DNA from: Williamsoniiplasma lucivorax ATCC 49196 | GTDB lineage: Bacteria; Bacillota_I; Bacilli_A; Mycoplasmatales; Mycoplasmataceae | Length of the DNA stretch: 64,000 nucleotides | Direction of reading: 5' to 3' | NCBI RefSeq assembly: GCF_000518285.1 | Contig: NZ_JADH01000002.1 | Coordinates: 1-64,000 of the forward strand | Made by a program: the position numbers and the translations under genes | The notes under the pieces: generated by a model | The model's database searches: none | The model's input: the letters and a program-made list of their open reading frames with translations, nothing else | Told to the model about the DNA's origin: nothing | Shown: positions 10,549-19,588 of the stretch, piece after piece | Layout of the letters: each line of letters opens with the position of its first letter | Position numbering within the stretch: position 1 is the stretch's first letter

Positions 10549-11170
10549 ATTAATGGCGATTATTGAAGGATTGCTTTTCCTTTATGGAGATGAAGGAATT
10601 GCTTTAACTGATTTAGAAAATGTTTTAGAAAACGAAAAGCCATCAGAGATTAAAGGTGCAATTAAAGCTTTAGAAGAGAAATATTATGAAGATGAAAGTT
10701 CAGCTTTCTCAATTCAAAAATTTAGTACTAATAAATACCGTTTACAAACTAAAACTACTTTACATGAATGATTTGCGAAATTAGAAGATATTAATATTCA
10801 AACTAAGCTTTCGATGTCAGCGATTGAAGTTTTATCAATTGTTGCTTATAAAGGGCCAATTTCGAAAGCTGAAATTGATAATATTCGTGGTGTTGATTCC
10901 ACTTATCAAATTTATAAATTAAAAGATCGTCATTTAATTCGTAGTGTTGGGAAAACTGAAGGAACTCGAGCCAACCTTTATGCAATTACTGAAAACTTCT
11001 TTAAATTATTTAATTTAAATGGTGGTAAAGAATTACTACCCCAAATTTCAGATGATGAGCTTGCTCATGAAGTGGAAGTTAAAAAAGAACACCATAAAAG
11101 TTCTGGTTCAAGTATTTTTGCAACTGATGATGACAATCAGAATATGGAAGAATTGTTTGGTGATCACTAA
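10532..11170 (+). CDS. scpB: Segregation and condensation protein B
   Basis: ScpB dimer bridges the ScpA kleisin in the SMC complex and contains two winged-helix domains. The 212-aa product has IIEGLLFLYGDEGI at the start and SAIEVLSIVAYKGPISKAEI with RGVDS in the second domain, both strongly characteristic. Start is taken at the ATGATG after GGAG inside scpA; 10553 (ATGGCG) is an alternative. The C-terminal tail is acidic and variable. The stop overlaps the rluB ATG by one base (TAATG). Confidence 0.94.
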
Positions 11171-11925
11171 TGAGCACCAAACAAGAACGTTTGCAAAAAG
11201 TGATTGCGAATCGTGGCGGGGCTTCTCGACGTGCAACTGAAAAATTAATTGCCGCTGGGCAAGTCAAAGTTAATGGTATTGTGATCACTGAATTAGGCAC
11301 AAAAGTGGATGTTGATGCCAAAATTGAAATTAATGGCCAAGAAATGCTGAATAACAAAGAAAAATACTATTTCTTGTTCAATAAGCCGCGCAGAGTCATT
11401 TCAACGATGTATGACCCTAAAAAACGCAAAATTGTCGCTGATTTCTTTCAAGATGTTGATGCCAGAGTTTATCCAGTCGGAAGATTGGATTATGACGTCT
11501 CTGGTTTACTAATTATGACCAATGATGGTGACTTTGCTAATTTTGTGATGCATCCCCGATATGAGTTTTTAAAAACTTACCAAGCACTTTGTGATGGGGT
11601 GGTTTCCAAACACCAAATTCGGAGTTTATTAAATGGTGTGATCATTGATGAAGATTATAAAACTAGTGCAGTTTTAGCTAAAATGGCTAATTACAATAAA
11701 GAACGCAACCAATCAATTATTGAGTTAACAATTGCTGAAGGTAAAAAGCACCATGTTAAAAAAATGTTAGCTGCTGCTGAGATTAATTTATTAAAGTTAA
11801 AAAGAACCCAAATTGAGTTTTTAACTGATGAAGGCTTAGAAGTTGGGGCATACCGTAAGCTGACTCCACATGAAGTGAAACGTTTTTATGGAATTTATCA
11901 TTCTGTCAAAAGAAAAGGTGACTAA
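11170..11925 (+). CDS. rluB: 23S rRNA pseudouridine synthase B-type
   Basis: Isomerises a uridine of 23S rRNA helix 89 in the RluB family. The 251-aa protein has an N-terminal S4 RNA-binding domain (RLQKVIANRGGASRRATEKL) and a RsuA/RluB catalytic domain with the motif GRLDYDVSGLLIMTNDGDFA, in which the Asp after GRL (about residue 106) is the nucleophile. Start overlaps the scpB stop, the conserved scpA-scpB-rluB operon. RluB versus RluF/RsuA substrate choice rests on this context. Confidence 0.93.
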   Translation: MSTKQERLQKVIANRGGASRRATEKLIAAGQVKVNGIVITELGTKVDVDAKIEINGQEMLNNKEKYYFLFNKPRRVISTMYDPKKRKIVADFFQDVDARVYPVGRLDYDVSGLLIMTNDGDFANFVMHPRYEFLKTYQALCDGVVSKHQIRSLLNGVIIDEDYKTSAVLAKMANYNKERNQSIIELTIAEGKKHHVKKMLAAAEINLLKLKRTQIEFLTDEGLEVGAYRKLTPHEVKRFYGIYHSVKRKGD

Positions 11926-11955
11926 TTGTGGTAATTTTTATAAAAGGTGAACAAC

Positions 11956-12570
11956 ATGAGAATTGCAATTTTTGGCACTGTTGGTGCTGGTAAAACAACT
12001 ATTAGTCACGCGTTAGCTGCTAAATATGGCTATTTGCTTTTTCCAGAACCAATTGAGCAAAATCCTTATTTTGCTGCACATTATCATGATATGGCCAAAG
12101 ATGCTTTTAAAATGCAAATTTACATGTTGACTGCACGGAGCCAACAATTAAATGAAGCGCAAGATTTACAAAACGTGATTTTTGACCGCACTATTTTAGA
12201 AAATTTGATTTTTGTGGAAACCAATCATAAATTAGGTTATATTAATGATATTGACTTTAAAACTTATGTTGATTTTTATCAAACAGTCATCATGGCTAAA
12301 ATTAGTGCCACTAATCCTTTTGATTTAGTCGTTTATTTAAAAGTTTCGACTAAAAAAGCATTAGCACGAATTAAAAATCGTAATCGAGCATTTGAACTAA
12401 ATCTTTCCGATCAATATTGAGAAATATTAAATAGCAATTACGACAAGCATTTCACAATCTTAAAAAACAAATTTAATTTTGTAGTTATTGATGCTGATGT
12501 TGATGATGTTAATGTGCAATTAGCACAAATTGCTTGTGCCATGCAAAACATTAAGTCAAAAAATAATTAA
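11956..12570 (+). CDS. Deoxynucleoside kinase (first of a tandem pair)
   Basis: Salvage kinase converting deoxynucleosides, probably purine ones, to 5'-monophosphates. The 204-aa product has a P-loop FGTVGAGKTT (residues 6-15), the substrate-binding EPIEQNPYF, the conserved ARSQQL region and the DRTILEN motif (Asp at 77), then a lid with RIKNRNR. Start is the ATG after AAAAGGTG; a GTG 9 nt upstream overlaps that RBS and is rejected. The adjacent gene is a close paralogue, so this is a tandem duplication. Mollicutes rely on such enzymes because they lack de novo nucleotide synthesis. Confidence 0.9.
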
Positions 12571-12593
12571 AGAGAGAACAAGAGGAATAAATA

Positions 12594-13205
12594 ATGAGAA
12601 TCGCCATTTTCGGAACTGTTGGAGCAGGTAAATCAACAGTTTCTCAAGCAATTTCTGACAAATATGGGTATGAAATTTTCCCAGAACCAATCGCGCAAAA
12701 TCCTTATTTTGATGATTATTATCGTGATATGAAAGCACATGTGTTTAAAATGCAAATTTATATGTTGACTGCCCGCAGTCAACAATTAACTGCAGCTAAA
12801 GTTTTAGAAAACGTGATCTTTGACCGCACAATTTTAGAAGATCCAATTTTTGTGAAAGTTAATCATGACCTAGGAACAATGAATGATGTTGATTTTAAAA
12901 CATATAATGATTTTTATGAGCAAGTGATTATTCCATCATTGGCTAATCGAACTGAATTTGACTTAGTGGTTTATTTAAAAGTCACAACTGACAAAGCCAT
13001 TGAACGCATTAATGAACGCGGGATTAAAGCTGAAATTGATACACCAAGAAGCTATTGAGAAACTTTAAATAAGCGTTATGATGATTATTTTAATTTAAGA
13101 AGTAAACATTTTAAATTTTTAGTTGTTGATGCCAACACTGATGATTTAAATTCAAAAATGCAACTTATCTTTAATAAAATTGATGAAGTTAAAGCTGAAA
13201 AATAA
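12594..13205 (+). CDS. Deoxynucleoside kinase (second of a tandem pair)
   Basis: A 203-aa paralogue of the preceding gene with the same P-loop (FGTVGAGKSTVS), EPIAQNPYFDDYYRDM, ARSQQL and FDRTILEDP motifs. Differences concentrate in the C-terminal lid (ERINERGIKAEIDTP) and in the position after the DRT motif, which may set different base preference. AAGAGGAAT precedes the ATG, 23 nt after the first kinase. A strong terminator follows, so the pair probably ends the transcript that begins upstream. Confidence 0.9.
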
Positions 13206-13206
13206 T

Positions 13207-13254
13207 GAAAAAAAGTACTTTCGTGGTCATGAAAGTACTTTTTTTTTTTTTTTT
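13207..13254 (+). terminator. Strong rho-independent terminator
   Basis: 15-bp stem AAAAAAAGTACTTTC / GAAAGTACTTTTTTT with a loop of 8 nt and an uninterrupted run of about 18 T. Confidence 0.9.
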
Positions 13255-13299
13255 GTAAGAGGTCTCGACTTTCGTTTAAAAAACATAAATACAATGGGT

Positions 13300-13319
13300 A
13301 AGAGAGATTATATTCTCTT
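13300..13319. promoter_or_regulatory. Inverted repeat, possible operator
   Basis: AAGAGA-N8-TCTCTT, a perfect 6-bp inverted repeat, sits between a possible -10 (TACAAT at about 13289-13294) and the epimerase gene at 13367. Repressor binding is an inference only. Confidence 0.3.
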
Positions 13320-13366
13320 TAATAGCCTAAAAAATTATAAATTAGTAAATTCTGAAAGGTAGAAAA

Positions 13367-14338
13367 ATGAAAAAAGTTCTAATTACAGGAGCAAACGGTC
13401 AAGTCGGAAATGAAATGACTGCAAGATTGAGAAAAGATTTAGGAAGAGACAATGTCATTGCCACTGATCTAAAAATTAAAGAAGGTAGTGCCAACGCCAC
13501 AGAAGGAATTTTTGAAGAATTAGATGTTAGTGATGCTAAACGTTTTAGAGAATTAGCTCACAAATACCAAGTTGATGCGATTATTCATTTAGCTTCTTTA
13601 TTGTCTGTGAGTTCAGAAAAAGATCCAGTTTTCGCATGACAACTTAACACAGGTTCAATTATTAACGGATTAGAAATTGCTAAAGAACTAAAAGCACAAT
13701 TCTTTTTCCCATCATCAGTTGCTGCTTATGGGGTTGATGCAATGCCACGTTTTAATACACCACAAGATACATTTATGCATCCCATTACAGTTTATGGAGC
13801 AAGTAAATATGCTGGGGAAATGTTAGCTAATTACTACCACTGAAAACATGGAGTAGATGCTCGTTCTGTGCGTTTTGGAAGATTAGTTTCATACAAAGTG
13901 AGACCTGGTCAAGGAGCTACAGATTATGCTGTTGCCATTTATTTTGATGCCGTTTTAAAAAGTAGTTATGAATGTTACTTGCGTCCAGACACAATGTTGG
14001 ACTTTACATATGTTGATGATGCAATTGATCAAGTTGTTAAATTTTTAAATACACCTGCAAGTCAATTAAAACACTTTAATGGATTTAATTTAACAACTTT
14101 CTATGCCACTCCAGAAGATATCGCTAATTCAATTAAAAAAATTATGCCAGATTTTAAAATCACTTATAAATTAGACCCAGTTCGTCAAGAAATTGCTGAC
14201 TCATGGCCACAACATATGGATGATAGTTGAGCAAGAGAAGAATGAGGATTAAATCCAAAAATTGGTTTAGATGAAATGACTGAAATTATGTTAACTAATT
14301 TAAAAATCAAATTAAAAGCTGAAGGAGAAATAAAATAA
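13367..14338 (+). CDS. L-threonine 3-dehydrogenase-like NAD-dependent epimerase/dehydrogenase
   Basis: Short-chain dehydrogenase of the extended GalE-like subfamily; relatives oxidise L-threonine to 2-amino-3-ketobutyrate with NAD. The 323-aa protein has the Rossmann motif GANGQVG (residues 8-14), IIHLASLLSV, FPSSVAAYG, MPRFNTPQDT, and the catalytic YGASK (Tyr143, Lys147), followed by ANYYHWKHGVDARSVRFGR. The pattern matches the UDP-galactose-epimerase-like threonine dehydrogenases better than true sugar epimerases. GAAAGG precedes the ATG. The next gene, an AEC permease, follows 21 nt later and may move a related substrate. Substrate is inferred. Confidence 0.8.
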
Positions 14339-14359
14339 TCTCTATTTTATAAAATTATT

Positions 14360-15505
14360 ATGACATTTGATAAATTAATCGATGCGACATTTAAAAACTT
14401 CGCATTTTGATCAGTCTTAATTGCCGCCTTACTCATCATTGGTATTGGATATTTTATTGAAAAGAAAAAAATTATTCCTAGTGGCTGAGAAAAAGTTCTA
14501 AGTAGATTAGACTTGGTTATTGCTATTCCAGCATTAGCTTTAAATAGTTTTTTTGTTGATAAAGAAGGGCGTGATATTGGAGAAATTCTAATTATCATTC
14601 TTGCTGGATTTGTGTTTTACTTACCGATGACTTTTTTAGCAAAATATTTTTTCTTAAAATCTAATATGTCACGACAATTGAGTTTAAGTATGGTAGTGGT
14701 TCTACCAGCTGGTTTATTCTTTGGGTTTCCAATTTTAAATGCAGCATTTCCAGGGCCTAAAGACGAAGCGACTATTAAAATCATTACTGGTGTATTTCAA
14801 ATTTCGTTTTGGATTTTCTTAGCAACAGCTGCTCAACACGTTTTCACCAAACCAATTGTGGAAAAAACCGATGATTTAGCGGTTGCAGAAAAAAGAAAAT
14901 ATAAATTAACTTGAAATTGGAAAGGTATTAAACCTTATATTTCCAATCCTGTTTTAGGAGCATCATTAATTGGTTTCATTTTATGAGTTATGCAGTTTAT
15001 TCCCGGAATTGCTTTTGTTCCTAGTTTAACCGATCCTAATAAACTGGTTTCAATCACTAGATTTGATCAATATATTCCTGGATTTGGTAAAGTTTTATCA
15101 CTAGTTTCTACACTAGCAGCACCACTTGCTTGATTGGCAATTGGGGTAACTGTTGGTAAAGTGGCTTGAAAAGTTGCTTTAAAACAAAAAATTGTTTGAT
15201 ATGTAGTTGCATTAAAAAACTTTATTGTACCATTCATCTTTTTCTTAATTATGGCCTTTTTTGCTTGAATTGGAAAAGTTAGTGGTGGCTACCCAATTTC
15301 ATTAATGGCCTATATGGCCGTGATGTCAATTGTTGCATCTCCAACAGCTACTGCGCTGATTAGTTATGCAATTTTGAATAAACGAGAACCTGAGTTGGTT
15401 TCACAAAGTATTTCATTTTCAATAATGCTTTCATTTATTAGTTTGCCAATTTGAATGGTATTTGGAACAATGTTAGCAATTCAAATGAATGTTTTTGTCG
15501 GGTAA
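14360..15505 (+). CDS. AEC (auxin efflux carrier) family transporter
   Basis: A 381-aa polytopic protein with about ten membrane helices arranged as two similar halves, as in AEC family permeases that carry organic acids such as malate or lactate. The N-half contains LVIAIPALALNSFF and the C-half SIVASPTATALISYAI and SISFSIMLSFISLP, typical of the family. The RBS is poor (a GGAG lies 30 nt upstream, in the end of the previous gene), so translation may be coupled to the epimerase. It precedes the dihydroxyacetone kinase genes by 28 nt. Substrate unknown. Confidence 0.8.
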
Positions 15506-15533
15506 CCACTTTAAAAATAAATAAGGAGAAAAA

Positions 15534-16529
15534 ATGAAAAAATTTATTAACAAAATTGAAGATATTGTAACCGAAATGATCGAAGGACAAGTGTTAGCTA
15601 GTCCTGAAATTTTGCAACATATTCCCAATACAAAAGTTATTGCTCGTAAAAATATTAACAAAAATAAAGTAGCAATTATTTCTGGAGGAGGTTCAGGACA
15701 TGAACCTAGTCATGGCGGATTTGTTGGTGTTGGAATGTTAGATGCTGCTGTTTTTGGTGAAGTCTTTACTTCACCAGGACCAGATCGTATTTTAGATGCT
15801 ATTCAAAATGTTGTGGGAGAACCTGGTGGTTTGTTACTTGTAAAAAACTATACTGGCGATGCAATGAATTTTGGTATGGCTTTAGATTTAGGAAAAAACC
15901 TTGGATTCAATTTGGAAAAAGTGATGATTACTGATGATATTGCTTTAGAAGGTGCAAATCTATCGACTGGTAAACGTGGTATTATTGGTACATTATTTGT
16001 GCAAAAAATTGCCGGGGCAGCTGCTGAGGCTGGTTTGAATTTACTAGAAATCAAACGTATTGCTCAAAAAGCGGTTGATCATACTGCATCGTTTGGTATT
16101 AGTTTAAGCGGTTCAATTGTTCCTGCTAATGGTAAACCCGGTTTCATTGTTCCAGAAGGAGAAATGGAAGTTGGTTTAGGAAATCATGGAGAACCAGGAT
16201 TAAGACGTGAACAACAAAAATCTGCAGATGAATGTGCTGAAATGATTATGAAGAATATTGAACAATATTTAAAACTTCAAAAAGGGGATGAGGTTGCCTT
16301 AATTGTCAATGGATTGGGTGGCACTCCAATGATGGAATTAAATATTCTTGCTCGCCAAGCAATAAAAATTTTACAAGCAAAAAATATTAAAATTCACAAA
16401 ACATTTGTTGGTAGTTTTATTACAGCAATTGATATGAAAGGGTTTTCATTTTCAGTTATTAAATTAGATGCTGAGTTAAAAAAATTCTTAAATGCACCAG
16501 TTGTCACTAGCTCAATGGTTGGAAATTAA
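15534..16529 (+). CDS. dhaK: Dihydroxyacetone kinase subunit DhaK (copy 1)
   Basis: Binds dihydroxyacetone covalently as a hemiaminal and receives phosphate from ADP-bound DhaL to make DHAP. The 331-aa product keeps the substrate residues at the same numbers as the E. coli enzyme: His56 in GGGSGHEP, Asp109 in NYTGD and His218 in GNHGEPG. It is therefore not a DhaQ-type paralogue lacking the histidine. AAGGAG precedes the ATG. A second complete dhaK lies 159 nt downstream; this copy sits closer to the AEC permease and has no dhaL directly behind it. Confidence 0.95.
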   Translation: MKKFINKIEDIVTEMIEGQVLASPEILQHIPNTKVIARKNINKNKVAIISGGGSGHEPSHGGFVGVGMLDAAVFGEVFTSPGPDRILDAIQNVVGEPGGLLLVKNYTGDAMNFGMALDLGKNLGFNLEKVMITDDIALEGANLSTGKRGIIGTLFVQKIAGAAAEAGLNLLEIKRIAQKAVDHTASFGISLSGSIVPANGKPGFIVPEGEMEVGLGNHGEPGLRREQQKSADECAEMIMKNIEQYLKLQKGDEVALIVNGLGGTPMMELNILARQAIKILQAKNIKIHKTFVGSFITAIDMKGFSFSVIKLDAELKKFLNAPVVTSSMVGN

Positions 16530-16551
16530 TTTCAAAACTTCACATAAAGAT

Positions 16552-16614
16552 GTTTTAAAAGTATTCATTTTCAAATAATTCTTTGTTTTAAAACTTTTTA
16601 TTAGGTTTTAAAAC
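16552..16614. repeat. Three GTTTTAAAA(C/G) palindromes upstream of dhaK2
   Basis: GTTTTAAAAG at 16552-16561 and perfect palindromes GTTTTAAAAC at 16585-16594 and 16605-16614. The last two are spaced 20 bp start to start, two helical turns, and end just before a promoter. They look like binding sites of a regulator. Confidence 0.5.
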
Positions 16615-16617
16615 AAG

Positions 16618-16647
16618 TTGAAAAATTGGAATGAATATTTTTATAAG
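16618..16647 (+). promoter_or_regulatory. Promoter for dhaK2-dhaL-dhaM
   Basis: TTGAAA at 16618-16623, an 18-nt spacer and TATAAG at 16642-16647, 42 nt before the dhaK2 start. It lies directly after the two GTTTTAAAAC palindromes. Confidence 0.5.
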
Positions 16648-16688
16648 ATAAAATTATTTTGACTAATGAGTCTAAAAAAGAGGATAAA

Positions 16689-17684
16689 ATGAAAAAATTT
16701 ATTAACAAAATTGATGACATTGTCATTGAAATGATCGAAGGATTAGTTCTAGCAAATCCAAATATCTTAAAACACACCCCAAATTCTAAATTTGTTACTC
16801 GTAAAGAAATTAACAAAGAAAAAGTTGCTTTGATTTCTGGAGGGGGTTCTGGACACGAACCTGCTCATGCTGGTTTTGTTGGCACAGGAATGCTTGATGC
16901 TGCTATTTTTGGCGAAATTTTTACTTCACCAGGACCAGATCTTATTTTGGAGACTATTCAAAATGTTGTTGGAAAAGCTGGTGGTTTACTAATTGTTAAA
17001 AATTATACTGGAGATGTAATGAATTTTGCAATTGCTGCAGAGATGGCAAAAGATTTGGGTTACAACATTGAAACCGTGATTGTGAATGATGACATTGCTT
17101 TAGAAGGTTCGAATTCATCAACTGGTAAGCGTGGAATTATTGGAACTATTTTTGTTCATAAAATTGCCGGAGCTGCTGCTGAGGCTGGTATGAATTTACA
17201 AGAAGTAAAAGAGATTGCTCAAACAGCTATTAACAACATTGCTTCATTTGGAATTAGTTTAAGTGGATGTGTTGTACCTGCTAATGGTCAACCAGGATTT
17301 ATCATTCCTAATGGAGAAATGGAAGTTGGCTTAGGAATCCATGGTGAACCTGGTTTATATCGTGAAAAACAACTTTCTGCAGATGAATCTGCAGAAATGG
17401 TGATCAATAAAATCAAAAAAAGTTTAAAACTTAAAGCTGGTGATGAAGTGGCTTTGATTGTTAATGGTCTTGGTGCAACACCAATGATGGAATTAAATAT
17501 TCTGGCTCGTCAAGCAATTAAAAATTTACAAGCAAGTGAAATTAAAATTAGTAAAACTTTGGTTGGTAATTTTATGACTGCCATTGATATGGTTGGTTTT
17601 TCATTTTCAGTGATTAAGTTAGACGATAAGTTAAAAAAATTTTTAAATGCACCAGTTATAACGTGTGCGATGGTTGGAGTGTAA
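16689..17684 (+). CDS. dhaK: Dihydroxyacetone kinase subunit DhaK (copy 2)
   Basis: A 331-aa paralogue of the preceding dhaK with the same length and closely similar sequence, again with His56 (GSGHEP), Asp109 (NYTGD) and His218 (GIHGEPG). An in-frame TTG at 16659 is rejected because AAAAGAGG fits the ATG at 16689. It is followed 2 nt later by dhaL and then dhaM, the complete PTS-dependent kinase operon, and has its own promoter. Differences from copy 1 lie mainly on surface positions and near the C-terminus. Whether the two copies form mixed oligomers or serve different substrates is open. Confidence 0.95.
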   Translation: MKKFINKIDDIVIEMIEGLVLANPNILKHTPNSKFVTRKEINKEKVALISGGGSGHEPAHAGFVGTGMLDAAIFGEIFTSPGPDLILETIQNVVGKAGGLLIVKNYTGDVMNFAIAAEMAKDLGYNIETVIVNDDIALEGSNSSTGKRGIIGTIFVHKIAGAAAEAGMNLQEVKEIAQTAINNIASFGISLSGCVVPANGQPGFIIPNGEMEVGLGIHGEPGLYREKQLSADESAEMVINKIKKSLKLKAGDEVALIVNGLGATPMMELNILARQAIKNLQASEIKISKTLVGNFMTAIDMVGFSFSVIKLDDKLKKFLNAPVITCAMVGV

Positions 17685-17686
17685 AA

Positions 17687-18283
17687 ATGAATTATATAAA
17701 TGTTATTAAAGAAATATTCTTTAAGTTAAACGAAAACAAAGTTTTACTAAATAGTCTTGATCAAGCGATTGGAGACGGGGATCATGGCACAAACATGGTG
17801 CGAGGTTTTCAAGCAGTAGTTGATGATGCAGAGATCTTAAAAGATTTAGAACCAAAAATTTTCTTTCAAAAAGTTGCATTAATTTTAATGTCTAAAATTG
17901 GGGGTACTTCAGGTCCTTTGGTTGGAACTTTTTTCATTGCATTATCTAAAAATTGAACAGGTGTAACACAAACCGAAATTGCTAATGCTTTTAGCCAGGG
18001 TGCTAAAAGTTTGCAACAATTTGGTAAAGCTGAATTAGGTGAAAAAACAATGGTCGATGCTTTGAATCCGGCTATTGATGCGTTAAATCAAAATATAAAC
18101 TTACCAATCCAAGATTTTTTTAAACAAGGATATTTAGCAGCTGAAAATGGAATGTTAAAAACTAAAGACATGCTCGCTAAAAAAGGAAGAGCATCATATC
18201 TTGGCGAAAGATCTATTGGCCATATTGATCCAGGTGCAATGTCTATTAAGTTAATTTTTGAAGCACTTGCTGAGGTTGCTTAA
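17687..18283 (+). CDS. dhaL: Dihydroxyacetone kinase subunit DhaL
   Basis: ADP-binding subunit that is rephosphorylated by DhaM and transfers phosphate to dihydroxyacetone on DhaK. The 198-aa product has the Mg-ADP ligand motif AIGDGDHGTNM (about residues 27-37), KIGGTSGPLVGTFF and the C-terminal GRASYLGERSIGHIDPGA segment. One TGA is Trp at residue 90. GGTTGGAGTG inside the end of dhaK2 serves as RBS. Its stop overlaps the dhaM ATG by one base. Confidence 0.96.
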
Positions 18284-18681
18284 TGGTTGATATTTTAGTA
18301 GTGTCTCATTCTGAGAATTTAGCAAAAGCTGCAATTGAGTTCTTGAGCGAAATGAAATATGAAAATTTTCAATTAGATTATTGTGCAGGCATAATTGATG
18401 GTGATCAAAAAGCATTTGGTTCTGACCCAATGCTAATCGCTGCAAAAATTGAAAAAATTTATACTAAAAATGATATTTTAATCATTTGTGATATTGGTTC
18501 TTCATATATGAATAGTGAAATGGCATTATCATTTTTGATCAATGAAATTTCCCCACATGTTTTAATTCATCATGGACCTTTTTTTGAAAGTTTATTGATT
18601 GGGATTGTAAGTAATGATGAAAAAATGACAGCTCAACAACTAAGTGAAAAAATCAGTTTTGATTTAAAAGAAACCAATTAA
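18283..18681 (+). CDS. dhaM: PTS-dependent dihydroxyacetone kinase phosphotransferase DhaM (EIIA domain only)
   Basis: EIIA-Man-like protein that takes phosphate from HPr and passes it to DhaL-ADP. The 132-aa product has the active histidine in VVSHSENLA (His9) and IICDIGSSYMNSEMAL. It is the short single-domain form seen in Firmicutes, without the HPr and EI domains of the E. coli protein. It implies a PTS (EI and HPr) elsewhere in the genome. Translation is coupled to dhaL, and a terminator follows. Confidence 0.92.
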   Translation: MVDILVVSHSENLAKAAIEFLSEMKYENFQLDYCAGIIDGDQKAFGSDPMLIAAKIEKIYTKNDILIICDIGSSYMNSEMALSFLINEISPHVLIHHGPFFESLLIGIVSNDEKMTAQQLSEKISFDLKETN

Positions 18682-18701
18682 TTCCATAAATAATGAAATA
18701 T

Positions 18702-18742
18702 AAACCAAATTAATTAAAAAAATTTAATTAATTTGGTTTTTC
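18702..18742 (+). terminator. Rho-independent terminator
   Basis: 15-bp stem AAACCAAATTAATTA / TAATTAATTTGGTTT followed by TTT, at the end of the dha operon. Confidence 0.8.
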
Positions 18743-18839
18743 AATGTTGACCTTTCATATCAAATGGATTTTAAAAAACAAAAAGGAGTTTTTCTTATAT
18801 AATAAATAAAGATTAAAGATTAATTAAAGGAGAATAAAT

Positions 18840-19550
18840 ATGGGAAGAGCGCATGAGGTTCGTGCCGCCTCAATGGCTAAAACTGCTGCAAAAAAAGCAG
18901 CAGCAAATGGAAGAGCTGCTAAAGAAATTTATATGGCAGCAAAAGCTGGAGGTGGAGATCCAACTGCTAATCTAGCGTTACGTTCATTAATTGATAAAGC
19001 AAAACAAAATCAAATACCAAGTGAAGTTATTCAAAGAGCGATTAAACGTGCTCAAGGCGGGGATGCTGAGAACTATGTTGCTAATCGTTATGAAGCATTA
19101 GGACCTGGGGGATGTGCTTTGATTATTGATGCCTTAACTTCAAATGTCAATCGAGCAGCAGCCAACATTCGTGAAGTATTAAATAAAAATCATGGGAATC
19201 CAGAAGGCAAAGTTGCTTTTGGTTTTAAAGATAGTTCAATCTTTGCTTTTGAAGGGAAAACAATTGATGATGTCCTAGAAGCATTAATGCTAGCTGAAGT
19301 GGAAGTTGATGATGTTGAAGAAGAAGATGGTGTAATTATTGTTTATGCTCCATTCAAAGAGTTTTTTAATGTAAAAAAAGCTTTAGATGCTTTTGGGGTT
19401 AAAGATTACTTAATGGCTGAAACCCAAATGATTTCAATTAATGAAAATATTAAGTTGTCTGATGAGCATCATCAACAACTAAAAATGCTTTTAGATAAAC
19501 TTGATGAATTAGAAGATGTCCAAAATATTTATCATAATGTTGATTTGTAA
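18840..19550 (+). CDS. yebC: YebC/PmpR family protein
   Basis: Members act as transcriptional regulators or, in more recent work, as factors that relieve ribosome stalling on proline stretches. The 236-aa product has the signature N-terminus MGRAHEVRAASMAKTAAKKA, the AAKAGGGDPTANLALRS motif, and the acidic domain-2 region VEVDDVEEEDG. Length is normal. AAAGGAG precedes the ATG and terminators lie on both sides, so it is monocistronic. Confidence 0.93.
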   Translation: MGRAHEVRAASMAKTAAKKAAANGRAAKEIYMAAKAGGGDPTANLALRSLIDKAKQNQIPSEVIQRAIKRAQGGDAENYVANRYEALGPGGCALIIDALTSNVNRAAANIREVLNKNHGNPEGKVAFGFKDSSIFAFEGKTIDDVLEALMLAEVEVDDVEEEDGVIIVYAPFKEFFNVKKALDAFGVKDYLMAETQMISINENIKLSDEHHQQLKMLLDKLDELEDVQNIYHNVDL

Positions 19551-19574
19551 AAACACAAAAATGTGTTTTTTTAT
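19550..19574 (+). terminator. Rho-independent terminator
   Basis: AAAACACA-AAAA-TGTGTTTTTTT hairpin directly after yebC. Confidence 0.7.
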
Positions 19575-19588
19575 TTTATAATTTACTT

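Noticed and set aside
16659-16688. TTG extension of dhaK2
   Set aside because: It would cover the RBS of the ATG at 16689, and copy 1 starts at the same residue.
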